This document shows positions 10,861 through 30,221 of a DNA stretch of 64,000 nt, one piece after another; within the stretch, counting starts at the first letter, position 1; each line of letters opens with the position of its first letter. Made by a program: the position numbers and the translations under genes. The notes under the pieces are model-generated. The model was not told the origin of the DNA. It saw only the letters and a list, made by a program, of their open reading frames with translations, and did not search any database. Source of the stretch: Hyperoplus lanceolatus (Eukaryota > Chordata > Actinopteri > Uranoscopiformes > Ammodytidae); the NCBI GenBank assembly GCA_026929865.2, contig CM049403.1:26287001-26351000 (forward strand). Reading direction: 5' to 3'.

Positions 10861-13800
10861 CAAATGTGCTTTCTTACCAAGGGTTTGATGAGATTGAGAA
10901 GATCAATGTTACTCTGACATCCGTCTATTAGCCTAAATATGAAGCTACGAATAGCAAAGGGTAAGCTTAGCATACACAAAGACTGGAAACAGCAACAAGC
11001 AAGGAAGTTAATCTGCACAACCAAGAAAAAGTCCAGCAAATAACACCATGTAGACACTCGGTGTCAATTAAAACAAGAGAATGTGTTCACTTGTGCCAGC
11101 CAACTAGCTTGCTCATTCCTGCTATGTCCAGCCTTTGTGCTCAGCTAAGTATATGTAGCTTCTTGTTTACCATACATGTATAATAGTATTAAGCTAGCCT
11201 ACATGTAAAAGTGTGTTTTCAAAAATGTCAAACTAGATGTTTAACGAGAGGTCCGGCATTAATTTCAGGTCCATTCATAATGGGTGGAAAAATCCCCTGT
11301 AAAATACCAATATATTTCCAGCAAGCCTTGAAATATGAAACATGACTGGAAAATTATTGTTGTTATTTCTTTAGGCATTACAAGAGTTAATTGGTTGACT
11401 TAAGTGCTGATTAGTATCAGGAAATAATATAAATTAGTGTTGTAGCTCATAATAGCTCCTTTGCCTCAGGTAATGACACATACTGAGGGGCTAGGCCAGC
11501 GGTTCTTTCGTCCTCTGCTGCTGAGCACTGAATGTTATTAGAAAATCTTTTTTTTCCCAGAAGTTGAATTGGAGTATGCTTCTAACTTTACAAAACTCAG
11601 AATCTAAAACTCCAAAGTTGTTCTCAGCAGTTATTAAACCTGCAAAGTATTAGGTGTCGGAGCAAATCTATGTTCATTTGCGAATGGGGAACAGTTCTAC
11701 CGTTAACATTAGATATTTTTGATTTGTTTTAGTTGAGTTTTGAGTTAAGGCTATGTTTTTCATCATATACAAGTTCATCTGGTGACAGTAGCAGCCAAGA
11801 GAAAATTCAACTGTTGCAAATGCTTTCAATCTCACCTTGACATTTTTCGTCTCTGCACTTCCGAATACATTTGTCTGTTTTGTCTGCAGTTTTTTTCTTG
11901 CCTTTTTCTCTCACGCTCTGTATTTGTCACTCTAGGTCTGGGTCACTCTGTTGTTAATGTTTCATCACAAATGCTTTTTTGGCTTTACTTGTGTACACAC
12001 AGCACATACATTTCTGGCCTCTCTGCCTGATGGCTATTCAGGGAATGCCAGACGCTTTTTCATTGTTGTTGTTGTTGTTGTTGTTATTGTCAAGAGGCAT
12101 ACGGTTGTGTAAAGAATGTTGTCAGCGCAATAAGAGAACAAATCCTTCAGTGGGAGCAAGACACTGAAAAATGGTCTTGTACCATGTAGGAAATATTACA
12201 CTGATAGAAGATTACTGTTTTAAACATATTTCATAATCCAGACTTTACTATAGTAGAGTGACTTGGTGAAAAGAAACCACTAAAATACATTTCCAATAGG
12301 CATCTTGTATTCACGTCTTATCCGATTAGATATTGATGACACTTTTCAGCCCAGGAAGTGAAGTCTTGTGCTCCAGCTGTGTTTTGGTTTACTCAACGAC
12401 AACCCTTTGGTTAAGGTTAGGACAAGGTTGTGGCACTACAAAGCACTGTAAAAGCCAATGTCCTTCCTTGTTGACACCGCAGATTTTTAAAATATGCAAC
12501 CAAATTGATTTCAATGCTAACATCAGGCATGTGTTTTGCACGTATTTTTTTTTGCCACGTATAGTAGCCAAATAAAAATATTGGAACTTTAAGATACTCA
12601 AAAGAAAAGTTTTTAAATGTTTATTTAAAATGCGCAGATGGTAATAACACTTTGCCCGCATACATTCAGGGTGTATGCAGATATATAAAGGTTTGAGCGA
12701 TAAGTAGAAATTCGTTAATTCTGTGTGTTTCTCAATGTATCATACATGATAACACAGACACAGCCCAGTTTGTTTAAACATTTATATTTAAGTGATGGAA
12801 ATGAAGCTTGTCCTAAACTAAAACATTACAAACTCAATTCATGTGAGGCTTTTGTATACTTTGTACCTCGACTGCACCATGTTGAATGCAGATTGTACAT
12901 TTACCAACAACATTGCATTGCAATATATCCATTCTTTGAACTCAGTTCTCCCTTCACATTATCATGTGGACAGGGCTTATCCCCATTGCATTGGGCATAT
13001 GGCAGGACTACAGTACATGGGTTTACTTATACACTGCATATATCTATTGGGGCTAGTTTCAACCTACCTGACCTGCATGTGTGAGGAATGGTATGAACAC
13101 AAGAAAGACATGAACTCCACACACAAAGGTCACACTAAGGTCATGAACCCACCGCCCTCTTGTTGTCAGGACACCCACCACTGAGCCCATCAGTGAGTCA
13201 TTAGCTCATTAATGTTAAAACAGTCTAATCATTACCATAAACGTGAGCCCATAGCCAAGTGGATTAGCAGCAGCCTCTGCCGGCTTCTTCATCTTGCAGT
13301 GTGTGCCATCAGGTCAGAAACCGGCAGCAAATATTCTGGCTTGCCTTTAAACACACTGATTGCTTTAGGTTTGGACAAAAAAGAATCAAACAAGCAGAGG
13401 CCGTTATTCATCCAATGCTAAAGCTTTCAGTGTTGCTGGCAGCAGTTGATGGAGAAAGGTGGACACAGAGAAGAAAAACTAAATAATTAACAAAGTTATG
13501 TTGAGTGATGCGAGGCAGGGGAAGGGACAATTATGCAGCATGAGCATACATTCAGTGATATGTTTGTGTGGTTGTAATCTTGACAAAGAAGACAAATAAT
13601 ATGTAACATTGTTAATAAGTATTACAAGTGTTATTTGACTCTCTCTCTCTCTCTCTGCCTGACTCAAACCATTCTATTCAACCTCTCTGTCCACACACCG
13701 TATCTAGTGAGGAACATAAGACGAAAAAAATACTTGTAATACAATAAAAGGCAGTCCAAAAAGCCACTTTCAATGGTGTCACTTGAAATGTAGAGAAGTA

Positions 13801-14312
13801 CAATACTTGTAATAAACCCTGTAAGAAAGTAAAATGACTTTTTCTTCTAATTCTCAAAATAGTAAAGGCAGTCAAAATACATTGTTGTTAAAGTAAATGT
13901 AATGTAATGTCTTACTTCCACCCCTGCTAGGGCGGCTTAGTGTTGGTCTTTTGGTCCGTTTCCACTTTTGGTCCAGACTAAGATCTTTACAATTAGATGG
14001 ATCCCCATGAAACTTCATAGTACACAATAATTGGTCCACAGGGGATGTCTCCTACTGGCTTTGGTGATCCTTTGACTTTTCATCTAAAATCTTTTCACAC
14101 AGGATCTTTGAACTGTCATGCAGCCAAAATCCATAGAGTAGAAAAGAGATGTTGACAACATTGTTATGCTCATCTAGGTCACTTTAATTGTGTTCACAGT
14201 AATTATGCTCTATAAGTAGCAGTGGGTAATTGGCAGACTTTTTGCACAGGGTTTCCTCTCAGGCTGGATCAAGGCAACTGCTCTACTCTCTGATTGCACA
14301 TGTTTTCTTTCC
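10861..14312. other. Intergenic sequence with a (TTG)n run and a dispersed-repeat fragment
   Basis: No gene is supported. A (TTG)n run lies near 12065-12084 and a (CT)n run near 13638-13655. The segment 13200-13460 is compositionally plain and repeat-free and could be conserved non-coding sequence. About 13925-14125 resembles a dispersed fish repeat (text such as GGATCCCCATGAAACTTC and CTTTGGTGATCCTTTGACTT); this is recognition from memory only. Confidence 0.4.
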
Positions 14313-15230
14313 TTAAAGCGGCAACGAGTAACATTTAAATATCTTTTAAACAGCCTCATGTTTCCTCTCATAATCATAAATTACCTTTAACAGCAAACGA
14401 GACCATCTGTGCAAAGAAAGACTTTTTTATATAGTTTTTATTACTGCATTTGATCTGGTCGTACACCCAGTCCGATTTTCGGTTCACGCGTGCATGCTCT
14501 ATGGTCACATATCCGTATTGGTCGCAGATTTCAGTGCGGCGCAGGAACGCGATTTGAGAAGCCTATGGCTCCAGGTGAGGGAGCGGGAGCCTTGTTTGAG
14601 ACAGTTGTTTGTTCATAAAGACTGATAACGGGGCTGAACCATCAAAGAAAAAAAAGAAAATGCAATGAAGAAAAGCTAAAAGGGAGAGTGATAGGCGGGC
14701 GGGAGGGCGTTGCCAAGCAACTTATACACAATTTCACGCAGCGAACCTAGACTGCAGTGTTTACTCCTAAATGAATAGCCTACTAAAACAAAGTTTACTT
14801 TGCCTCACCAGCATCATCAGATGACCATTATTCATCTGAAATAGTCATTATTTACAACATAAACACATTACCTCATCGTGATCCATACTAACTAACTGCC
14901 ATCTCTCGTTCATTCGCTTGGTGTGAGGACACGGACTCGTTCAGCTCCGTGAGAGGTGACAATGCATCAACTCATTGCAATCAGGTGTGTTTAGCACTTA
15001 CTGCCTTTAGTTGATGCTGTGTCACCCATAGACTCACAGAGCCGAAAAGAGTCCGGTGCCCTCCACACTTTCAACACACGGACACACACCATATTACTTC
15101 CTGATTATTTGAATCTTGCACTCCCTGCACGAGCTAGAAAACAGCTTCACGACAGCTGGCGTCGTTAAAATACTACCGCTTTTGTTCAAAGGTGTCGCCA
15201 ACGTGCCGACTTACTCGTAGTACCTTTTAA
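14313..15230. mobile_element. TTAA-flanked miniature element, family B, copy 2
   Basis: Spans 14317-15226 with TTAA at 14313-14316 and 15227-15230. It has the same orientation and sequence as copy 1 at 5248-6155. By eye, roughly ten substitutions and three short indels separate them over about 900 bp; for example copy 2 has an extra 14 bases around 14660 and lacks 7 bases near 14775. Such close similarity means recent mobility or a recent common source. It is non-coding. Confidence 0.8.
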
Positions 15231-15424
15231 AAAAATCATAATTGAATGTTTGTTAATTAATTATGGTGAGTGTTTCCTAAGCAAACACAACTGAACATCC
15301 ATCACAGATAAGGCATTGCTCTCATACAATATTTATCTAGCCCATATGATAACAAAAACCTTTCAGAGGCATTACATTTCTTTTGAGAACATGACTAAAA
15401 AGAGTCATTTCTTATTCACCTGCT

Positions 15425-15560
15425 ACGAGTATTTAGTATAGTCACCTTTGACTATAATTGCAGTCACGACTCTGAGTCTGTGCGAATCTATCGTATCAGC
15501 TCTGCACATCTGGACGATTTTTCCCGCCCATTCTTCTCTTGTCTTCTGTAAAAATGGATT
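15425..15560 (+). repeat. Fragment of a dispersed fish repeat (tentative)
   Basis: The sequence contains CAGCTCTGCACATCTGGACG and TTTTCCCGCCCATTCTTCTC, a wording common to an abundant dispersed repeat in teleosts. The assignment is from memory, without alignment. It overlaps the start of a 99-codon open frame (15448-15747), which is therefore not accepted as a gene. Confidence 0.35.
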
Positions 15561-18703
<3,143 letters not shown>

Positions 18704-18830
18704 GAGTCATTGTTTTGTTTTTTTGTTTTTTTAAGATATTTTTTTGGCATTTTTATGCTTTATCTGCTGCTGGGCCCGGCCCGGGGGGGATGCCCTACCA
18801 ACTGAGCTAAGGGCGCCCCGAGTCATTGTT
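18704..18830 (-). mobile_element. tRNA-derived SINE, internally deleted
   Basis: On the minus strand the element starts GGGGCGCCCTTAGCTCAGTT (box A region) and ends AAAGCATAAAAATGCC plus an A/T-rich tail. The body lies at 18715-18819. A perfect 11-bp target duplication GAGTCATTGTT flanks it (18704-18714 and 18820-18830). Compared with the 168 bp copy at 62184-62351, the middle including box B is missing, so the RNA polymerase III promoter is broken. Confidence 0.85.
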
Positions 18831-19143
18831 CCACATCCATGACATTTGTAATATTTGGGCAGTATCAATTAGAAATAATGTCTTGTCAACACATGCAGCG
18901 CTTTGTTACAGTCATGCACATGCAAAACACATTATGCCACATTGGCAAAGCAACACAAATCACACAGTGACAAACAGCAATAATAATTGGGCCTACTCTA
19001 ATTAAACTCAAAGATCTGAATTGTTTGTCTGCTAGACAGCAAAGAATGATTCTCGCACTTGGACTATGATGACAGGATGTTAATAGTCTGGTGATGTTCC
19101 TTTGGTTTAAAGATGAAGGCCACACTTACAGAAATATAGTAAA

Positions 19144-20584
19144 TGTCACGTCAGGGCTGTACAGTGCGACAGTTTTGATCGCATTTGCTCTTGAAATTGA
19201 TCACGTGCGATGATGAATACAAGTCCAGTCGCACCAGTGCTAATGAGCAGATGCTGTCTGTTTGAGACACAGAGGAGCTATGCACAATACTGCTTAGAGG
19301 GCTCTACATTAACACTCTCCAAATGCGGGTGAATGTAGTCTTAAGCCTGATTTATACTTGTGCGGCTTTGCGCCTCTGCGTTCTCTGCTGGGTAGCACGA
19401 CCACCGAATGTTCTCATGAACCGTTGGTATTAGTTTCGCCCGTGTCGCAGATTGCATGCCGCACTTTTGATGTAAATCGGCGAAAGTCGTTGCTAAACAA
19501 ATGAAAACTGGAAGATTTTGAGTTTGATGATAATGAGGAAGAGCTTGTGTGCTGTTGAAATCCCTCCTTGTTGCTTTGATGCCCAATCAAACCTCTGCGG
19601 CGTCTGCAGCATCTGGCGCATAGTCACAATTTTCAGTTGGTATGCGGCGGGGGTCTGAGGCCACCGCACAGGCTCTCTGCGGTTCCGCGGAGCCTCTGCG
19701 CACGCGGTACCGCACAAGTATAAATCAGGCTTTAGGCGAGTACGTTATTAAGTCTACCGTCCACTTTGGCTGGTGAAAGATGTGTGCTCGGGATCTGTGC
19801 TTGTGCGGCGACTATAGCGTCTAACTTCACCAACGGTTAAAACAGGAAGGAGACGGCTCTCTTTACATTAACGCAGTCAAGTTAGTGCGTGTGCAAACAG
19901 AACATTTCCTGTGCGCCTTCACAATAAAAGTCGGATACTAGCCAAATGCGAGTTGACTCTTATTTTGAAGCAGGTAAGAACAGGAAATTAGCGCTTCACA
20001 GCCCTGCAGTCAACCATGGACCTATAAAGAAAGCAGTCAACAGCAGTAACTATCTATGATTTAAACAAAGATTGACACAACCTATTTAACTTGGCATAAA
20101 TTGTATAACTATGTTTACTAATTTATTTAATAGGCTATATGTTCAATGTTTTAAAGAATGGTTTTCATTAAAAGAATGAAATGTTCTAAAAATGTTTGTT
20201 ATTATTAGCCTAATATAATAATGATATGTTTATAAAAATATATAGGTATAGACATTATTTTTATAGTTCTATGGGGGGAAAATAATTCTGAATCAGCAAA
20301 AAAATTGCCATTGGCAGGTTAGACTCTTTTGTCTAAATTGCAATCAGTGCACCCCTATTAATTTTTCTACAATTATTACTGCACGCTAGGATATCATATT
20401 CATTGAGAATCTCAAATAAAACCAAGATGACATGCTCAAAGGTAATTAGAGCTAAATGCAAGGGTTAGGGTCATGCAAGTTTTCGATCATACTTTGTGTG
20501 CTACCAAATTTATTTTTGTGCTACTGAATTTTTTTGCTTGCTAGCACCAGTGCTACCACTTTAAAAAATAAGCGTACAGCCCTG

Positions 20585-20592
<8 letters not shown>
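19144..20592. mobile_element. hAT-like element (CAGGGCTGTAC ends) carrying a nested insertion
   Basis: The body is 19152-20584. The left end CAGGGCTGTAC is repeated exactly, inverted, at the right end (GTACAGCCCTG). CACGT lies directly outside both ends, a perfect 5-bp direct repeat; the expected 8-bp hAT duplication is not complete, so the superfamily is inferred from the CAGGG termini. The element is split by a Harbinger-like insertion at 19344-19731. Without that it is about 1.04 kb with no clear transposase. Confidence 0.6.
19341..19734. mobile_element. Harbinger-like miniature element with TTA duplication
   Basis: The element 19344-19731 begins AGCCTGATTTATACTTGTGC and ends with its inverse GCACAAGTATAAATCAGGCT, giving terminal repeats of at least 20 bp. 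TTA lies on both sides (19341-19343, 19732-19734). A 3-bp TWA duplication is the hallmark of PIF/Harbinger elements. It is GC-richer than its host and has no coding capacity. Confidence 0.8.
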
Positions 20593-24118
<3,526 letters not shown>

Positions 24119-24404
24119 CTCTCTGTACGTGGGTGTATGGTGTACAGAAAATACACACACATACTGTAGTCACATCCAGAAGGACAGGCCATCTGGCAAT
24201 CCTGGCAAATGTCAAAGGGTTTGCTCTGGGCCACGGCTTGCAGAAAACCTCTTGGCACATCGAAAAACATGCAAATATTTGTGAGGGAATATGAAAGCTG
24301 CAGACCACAGCCATTTCACCACATCATCAAATGCTCAGTTCAATGAAGCAAATGTACACTGGCGAGACTGGAGATTCTTTTTCAAGGGAGACCTGTTCCC
24401 ATTC

Positions 24405-24572
24405 CCACGTTACCATTCACACACACACACATTCATACACCTATAGCAGGCTAACTATCGAGAGAAATCTAGGGTTCAGTGTCCTGCTCAGGGACATTTC
24501 GACGTTGGGAGGACAGGGGATCGAACAACCGACCCTGTAGTTGAGGGTCAACCACCCTACCCACTTCGCCAC
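24405..24572 (-). mobile_element. tRNA-head SINE, same type as 29514-29830, 3' part lost
   Basis: Read on the minus strand, the start GTGGCGAAGTGGGTAGG resembles a tRNA box A region, and GGTTGTTCGATCCCC resembles box B. A central stretch follows (ATGTCCCTGAGCAGGACACT), related to the TGTCCTTGGGCAAGACACTT block of the SINE at 29514-29830. A CA microsatellite then replaces the expected L2-like tail. It is diverged and old. Confidence 0.6.
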
Positions 24573-27500
24573 TTATCTGTTTATCTATTGCTGCTCTGCC
24601 GTTGCACTTAAACAGTTGTATTTATAATGATCAGTTTTTTGTTTGTTAAATGTATTATTAATGTGTTTCTCTTTCTGATGTTTTGTTAAATGTGCTGTCC
24701 TTGTCATGCCTTGTGCTAAAACCCTTTGAATTGAATGTTCCTTTCCCGTTTGTATTGACTTGCAAAGCTTTTTACAACCCTTTATTTTATGTGGGTGGAC
24801 GTCTTTTAACATGGGTTTTAAACGATAATCATTGTTTTCATTGTGAGCTCTAGCAGTTCTTCAGTCTGACAAGTTACAACAGACTAAACACAACAGGTAC
24901 CAGAGGAGGGTTCCAGCTGACATGCTTCACAAGGATTCCTGTCTGGAAAAGCACGGTTATTGAACCGATGAGTGACTCCGAGGGCACACAGCCATTAATT
25001 ATGTTCTGGTTACAGGTTTTACTCAACAAAAACACACAAGAAAGGATATGGAGTTATATCACCCATCGTTTTTTCGAGAGCGTGGTCTTTCGATTTTGAA
25101 AGCATGGTTTATTCATTTCACGTTTAGATTTTGTAAGTCTTTCTTTCAAACTCTGCCCTTGCACTCAAATGACACCTGCTCGCATTCAGATTTACCCTGC
25201 TTCTGCTCAAATTCTACATTTCTAAAAATCTGTTAGCTTGTTGACCATGGAGGCTAGCTAACCAATCGCATGAGTAATCAGGCCATGTGTTGGATATATG
25301 ATTTCCGAATAATTCATTCTGTACAGGTTGCCTTGGTGTTGTTCTTGCCTCATTATGTTTAAAAGGATATCTTAATAAATACACACACGATTTAATTGCG
25401 TACTATTTACAGTGGTGAAGGATGCAATAAAGGAAAAATGAGTCTCTACAGAAATGTATTTACATAAGCAATTGTTGGGCGTATGTTCCCTGGGTGGCTC
25501 CATTGTAGGATTACTGTTCATGCTTTATCATTCACAGTAATTGTAAAAACAAGTAATTGTAGTTTTTCACAAATTAGCTTTTAATTATACAAACAGACAG
25601 TCAGACAAGCGACTTGAAGACTTGCAAACTGTAACTTGTCACACCGATTAAACACGTGAAAGGTGTTTTCACAGGTAGTTCCCCACCAACAGTATGGAAA
25701 TATCAATGGATGTAGCACCGAGACACACTGCTTGATAGTGTTCAACAAGCACAGACAAGCAAGTCCCTACATATTGAGAACTTATCAACAATTAATTATT
25801 CTCTCATTAGTCCTCAGTTTCCAGAAAAAAAATCATAGTGATCAGTTGCCAAGAGTTCCCTCCTGAAGCTGAGGGATCATGCTGAGGCATTGTAACGATT
25901 TGCAACATAGCCTATAGTGTTGACATGGATGGATATGGATTAGGAATTCATTCTTTTGGCAACTGTGCATGTCAGAACTCATCTTACTCTAAGTTTGAAG
26001 AAGCAAAAAAAAAATTGAAAAACATAGAAAAATAGACTGAGGAATATCCATTCTGCCCTCCCCGTGGAGCGAGACAAATTGATTGTATTATTCCTGGCCG
26101 TCGGCAGTTACTATAATATAATATAATGCTATGAAACAAAATACAGCCATAGGAGCAGTAGGGAGTCTATGCATCACAGGAAGATAGTTGATGGTTATCA
26201 TTTTGAGAAGAACATATACAATGACTCACCGTTCTGTCTGCCCTAGGCCCTCCCACCATCACAGACTGTAAAATTGAAATATCTAAATAATGCAGGGGTA
26301 TGCTCTCTGTAAATGATCGCCGAATTGAGACAGAATAGAGGAATGCTTGGTGGGTGAATTCTTAAAGAAAACATGCTCTATTGAGGAAGCTACAGTGTCA
26401 AAGGCAGAGCAGTTGAGTTGCACTCAAAGCTTTTACCAAGTATAAAATTGATGACTTCAAATGGATGTCATTACGATGTAATAATAACTCAGCAACAGCT
26501 CCAATGGCACATACCATTTAATGAATAAAAAGGTCCCTGTCAATTTCTTCACTTTTCTCCAGATAACAATAATTACCTCTGTCATCAATGTGGGTGTTTG
26601 AATTGCTTATTAAAGAGAGCTAAGCCTGCATTCGCCTGAAGGACCCACTTCTCTTTGGACCGGAATTTCTTTCATTTGACTTTGGTTGGTAAAAATGTTG
26701 TCCTCTGGTTAACCCCATTATATTTGAATGCACTTATTAATTGCACTTATTAATTTCAATCTTGTTTGGTGCTTGATTTAACAGCACCATTGGCTGTATA
26801 TGCATACAAATGTTGATGTAAGGGTAAATCTATCAAGTTAACAGGGAGATTTTAGCGTACTGTATCAGTTGTTTTTAAGGCCACTGTCCACAACCAGCTA
26901 AAGACTTGTCTCCACCAAATGTCATCTGGGAAACACAAATAGAAAGTGACAGTTTTTTTAAAAGATTATCTTTTAGCATTTTTCTGTATTAGACATACCA
27001 AACACACATAAAAAATCAAAATAAACAGAGGAACATACTGTTATAATATAATCAGAGCCTTTTGAATAGACCTGCTGGAAACAGCACTGTAAGAACATAA
27101 CAAAACATAACAAAAGCTGACCAAATTCTTAATGGCCATGCCTAATTAAATATTGTTTGTAGATTCAGGGGATATTTTAGAATTTTATACCTTAGTGCTT
27201 TTCCACTTGAATAATGAAACAAGCCGAAATGTTTGGAGGGACAATCAGTAACCTGCCTCTTCTCACACCAGCACCCACTATTGCAGTCATACAGTGACTA
27301 TATCACACCCTATTAACCAGAATGACCCAGAACCCAGGTGGTGGGGTACTTATTCATCTCGCTGCTTCTTATGCAGCGTGGTGTAAACTCTGCAAAAAGC
27401 TGTTATTAAAACGCTTCCTCGGGACATCATTTACCGTAGGCTGGCGACTGTGGAGAAAGGCCAACATGTTTAGAATGCATTTTGCAGCTCGCAAGCCACT

Positions 27501-27632
27501 GCAACAAAAAAGAAAGAAAGAGGCAACTGTAGGTTCCCGGTAATTGCTACACCAACCTATGAACCTTTTTAATTCTCATACATCCTGAAGGGATCACATG
27601 ATTGCCCCTAAGTACAGCATCACTGCAGAGGA

Positions 27633-27635
<3 letters not shown>
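24573..27635. other. Intergenic sequence, possible conserved non-coding DNA
   Basis: Repeat-poor sequence without exons I can support. The stretch 26030-26660 has no transposon signature and a balanced composition, with ATTGT and TAAT-type sites, as seen in vertebrate conserved non-coding elements. This cannot be confirmed without comparison to other fish. Confidence 0.3.

Positions 27636-27712
<77 letters not shown>
27636..27712. repeat. (GT)n microsatellite, 77 bp
   Basis: Uninterrupted GT run. Confidence 0.97.
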
Positions 27713-27713
<1 letters not shown>

Positions 27714-29513
27714 ACGTCTCTGTCTTTTCGAGCAGGCCAAGCGGTGTTGTCACCAGCTCTCAACAAGGACTGCTGCCGTGCGAACATGGTCCCCTGGTAT
27801 TCGGCCGGACTCGGGCAGAATGCAGGAGGTGTCGCGGATGAAATATGATTTGAATGCTCATAGCGAAATATCATATTAGAGGCATATGGTATATGTCTCC
27901 GTGCCCTAAAGACACAGGGGTTCATTACGCACCAGCTTTGATGTATCGAAGTGAATTTCAATGTTTATCGTCGTGGTCCCCTCCCGTCGTCGTGACGTGT
28001 GCATTAATATCACACAGCCTTGCCCGTTGTTGTTTTTCCCTCTTATAGAATTGATAACAATGGCCTCATTTGTCTGTCTCGGCTGGTTGCCGGGTCAGTA
28101 GCCAAACAGTGAGTGAATTGTGTCAGCGTGTTTTTATGAGACTTTGTCCAATTTAAAGGTCTGGGGAAAATCAATGTTTTTTTTTTTGTTTCTTTTTTTT
28201 CATGTTCAGTTGCTTCGACAATAGACCTGTGGTTGAACAAGTGGAGTCATTAAAGGTGCCGACAAAGATTAGTATTATGGGCATCACCTCATGTATTTTG
28301 CAGTGTGATAGGTCCAATCCCTGCAGCTTAAGGGGGTTTACACTCTCAACGCATCATCGGTACGCCATCAGTGATGAGAGGACGAGGGGGGAAGCAACAC
28401 AATAGTCTTATAAAATGCTTTAAAAGCAAGTCTCTCTAGCATACTGATCAGCCTCAGAACAAAAAGCAGTATACATCCATTTGTTCACGTCCTGAGTTAA
28501 GGAACTGTGCTGCCATACCTCTCTTACAATCTATTAAAAAAACACATCTAACTTGTTGGCGGTCTGACACCTTGCACCTGCAAAAACATAGTAGGATGTG
28601 ATTGTAGCCCCTTTTCACGGCCGGTTTAAAAAGCAGGATTTCTTCAAACCATTGTGATCAGCAAGTAGTTTCTGTGGGCCTGAACATTTTCAGAATCTTA
28701 AAAAGGTTGTAGAGCTTGAGCCCAAGCTGGCTGCTGCATCACTGTGCTTTGGTCAGCATTACCATTAAAAATGTGACAACTTGGCTTCAAACAAGACCTC
28801 TTGTTTTCCTTTTCTCATCTAAAATAGGGGACGCATGCGTCTCTCCGTCCTGTCTCCCCACACTGTCTTTTTATGTTTCTTGGACGGGATGTACTGTTAA
28901 TGTTGTTGCTCTGTACTTGTGACGTGTGCAATGACACTAAAGTATTCATTCATTCATTCAAGACACACACACACACACACACCAATCTAACTGCCCCTTA
29001 GAAAGCCATCCTCCATGCTTCATAGTATATCACAACCTACATTTTGATGCCCAATTGCTAGCTAGCCATGTGTGAAGATACGTTGTGATGAGGTCATGTA
29101 TTTAAATCTGACTATGTAAGATTAATAATGGGAATATTACGATGGTGAATCAAACTTAACTTTGATCAAGTACCATTTGGCAGACACAGGATGTTCCGGT
29201 CTGTGTGCCGTAAATCGCTTTGTCTAAGTTCCTGGGAAATTGGACCAAAACAAAGGCATTCATAATAACTTGAAAAATAGCATTTTTCTCGCTGATAGTC
29301 TGATTAAATAAAAATCTAAGTAATAAATGTTATAAATAATACACATTGAGTTTTTGTGCCGAGGGTTTGATGAGACAGTCGATACCCGCTTTTGTTAAAT
29401 ATCAAGCCTAATCGAGAGGATGGGATCACAAAAATGATATAGATATTCTCATTTTACTCACTGCAAAACAATTATGAAGCACATTTAGCCAACATTTCAG
29501 ACTAATGAATGAT
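27713..29513. other. Intergenic sequence; candidate conserved block and LINE tail
   Basis: About 27720-28060 is repeat-free and relatively GC-rich, with a CRE-like TGACGTG near 27994; it may be regulatory. About 28850-28962 ends in GACACTAAAGTATTCATTCA, the 3' terminus style of a non-LTR retrotransposon with an ATTC tail. A CA run follows at 28964-28981. Confidence 0.35.
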
Positions 29514-29830
29514 GGATTGGATTTATATAGCGCTTTTCAAGGCACTCAAAGACGATTTACAGGGTTCCAGGTTCCATTCATTCACACACAGTCATACTGG
29601 TGGTGGTAAACTACCATAGTAGCCACAGCTGCCCTGGGGCAGACTGACGGAAGCGTGGCTGCCATTCAGCGCCTACGGCCCCTCCGACCACCACCTCAAA
29701 CATACACCAGTTGCAAGGTGGGTGAAGTGTCTTGCCCAAGGACACAACAACCATGACCCTGGTGGCAGAGCGGGGATCGAACCTCCAACCCTTGGATCCA
29801 TTGGCCAACCCGCTTAACCACCTGAGCCAC
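29514..29830 (-). mobile_element. tRNA-derived SINE with L2-like 3' tail
   Basis: Minus strand. The tRNA-like head GTGGCTCAGGTGGTTAAGCG has a box A match, GGAGGTTCGATCCCC gives box B, and a central block TGTCCTTGGGCAAGACACTT follows. The 3' tail reads TTTGAGTGCCTTGAAAAGCG then CTATATAAATCCAATCCATC. That tail resembles the 3' end of the L2 LINE at 31684-33836 (TTTGAGTGGCCTTG ... GTGCTATATAAATAAAC). This is the classic arrangement in which a SINE uses the retrotransposition machinery of a partner LINE. No clear target duplication is visible. Confidence 0.75.
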
Positions 29831-30181
29831 GGTTAACCATTATTCTGATGGGCAATTCCGATTTAGACTATTCCTTTGATTATGTACTCGCCAACTTTGC
29901 CTATAGTTGCCACTAGCGGCCAGAAGGGTTAACAACAGTTTTTGGAAATGTTTCAACATGACTGCTGAGCCTGTGCCTGCTAGGGATGAGACTTGCCCGT
30001 TCCACAAACTCACCCTTTTTCACACCCCAAGCAGCATAAATAGAAGCCCTGGTTTTGACCGTGTTTTCTGTGTTTTCTACAGAACCACTCATCCAAACAA
30101 CTTCACACTCTGCTATACTCCCTTGGCTCCTCAGCAACACACCGAGTGTAAAGTAGATCGAGAGTTCTTTGAAGGACAGAT

Positions 30182-30183
<2 letters not shown>

Positions 30184-30218
<35 letters not shown>
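30184..30218. repeat. (CA)n microsatellite
   Basis: Short uninterrupted CA run of 35 bp. Confidence 0.95.

Positions 30219-30221
<3 letters not shown>

Noticed and set aside
28850-28962. Host 3' UTR end
   Set aside because: It has the tandem ATTC tail of a LINE 3' terminus and no upstream exon.
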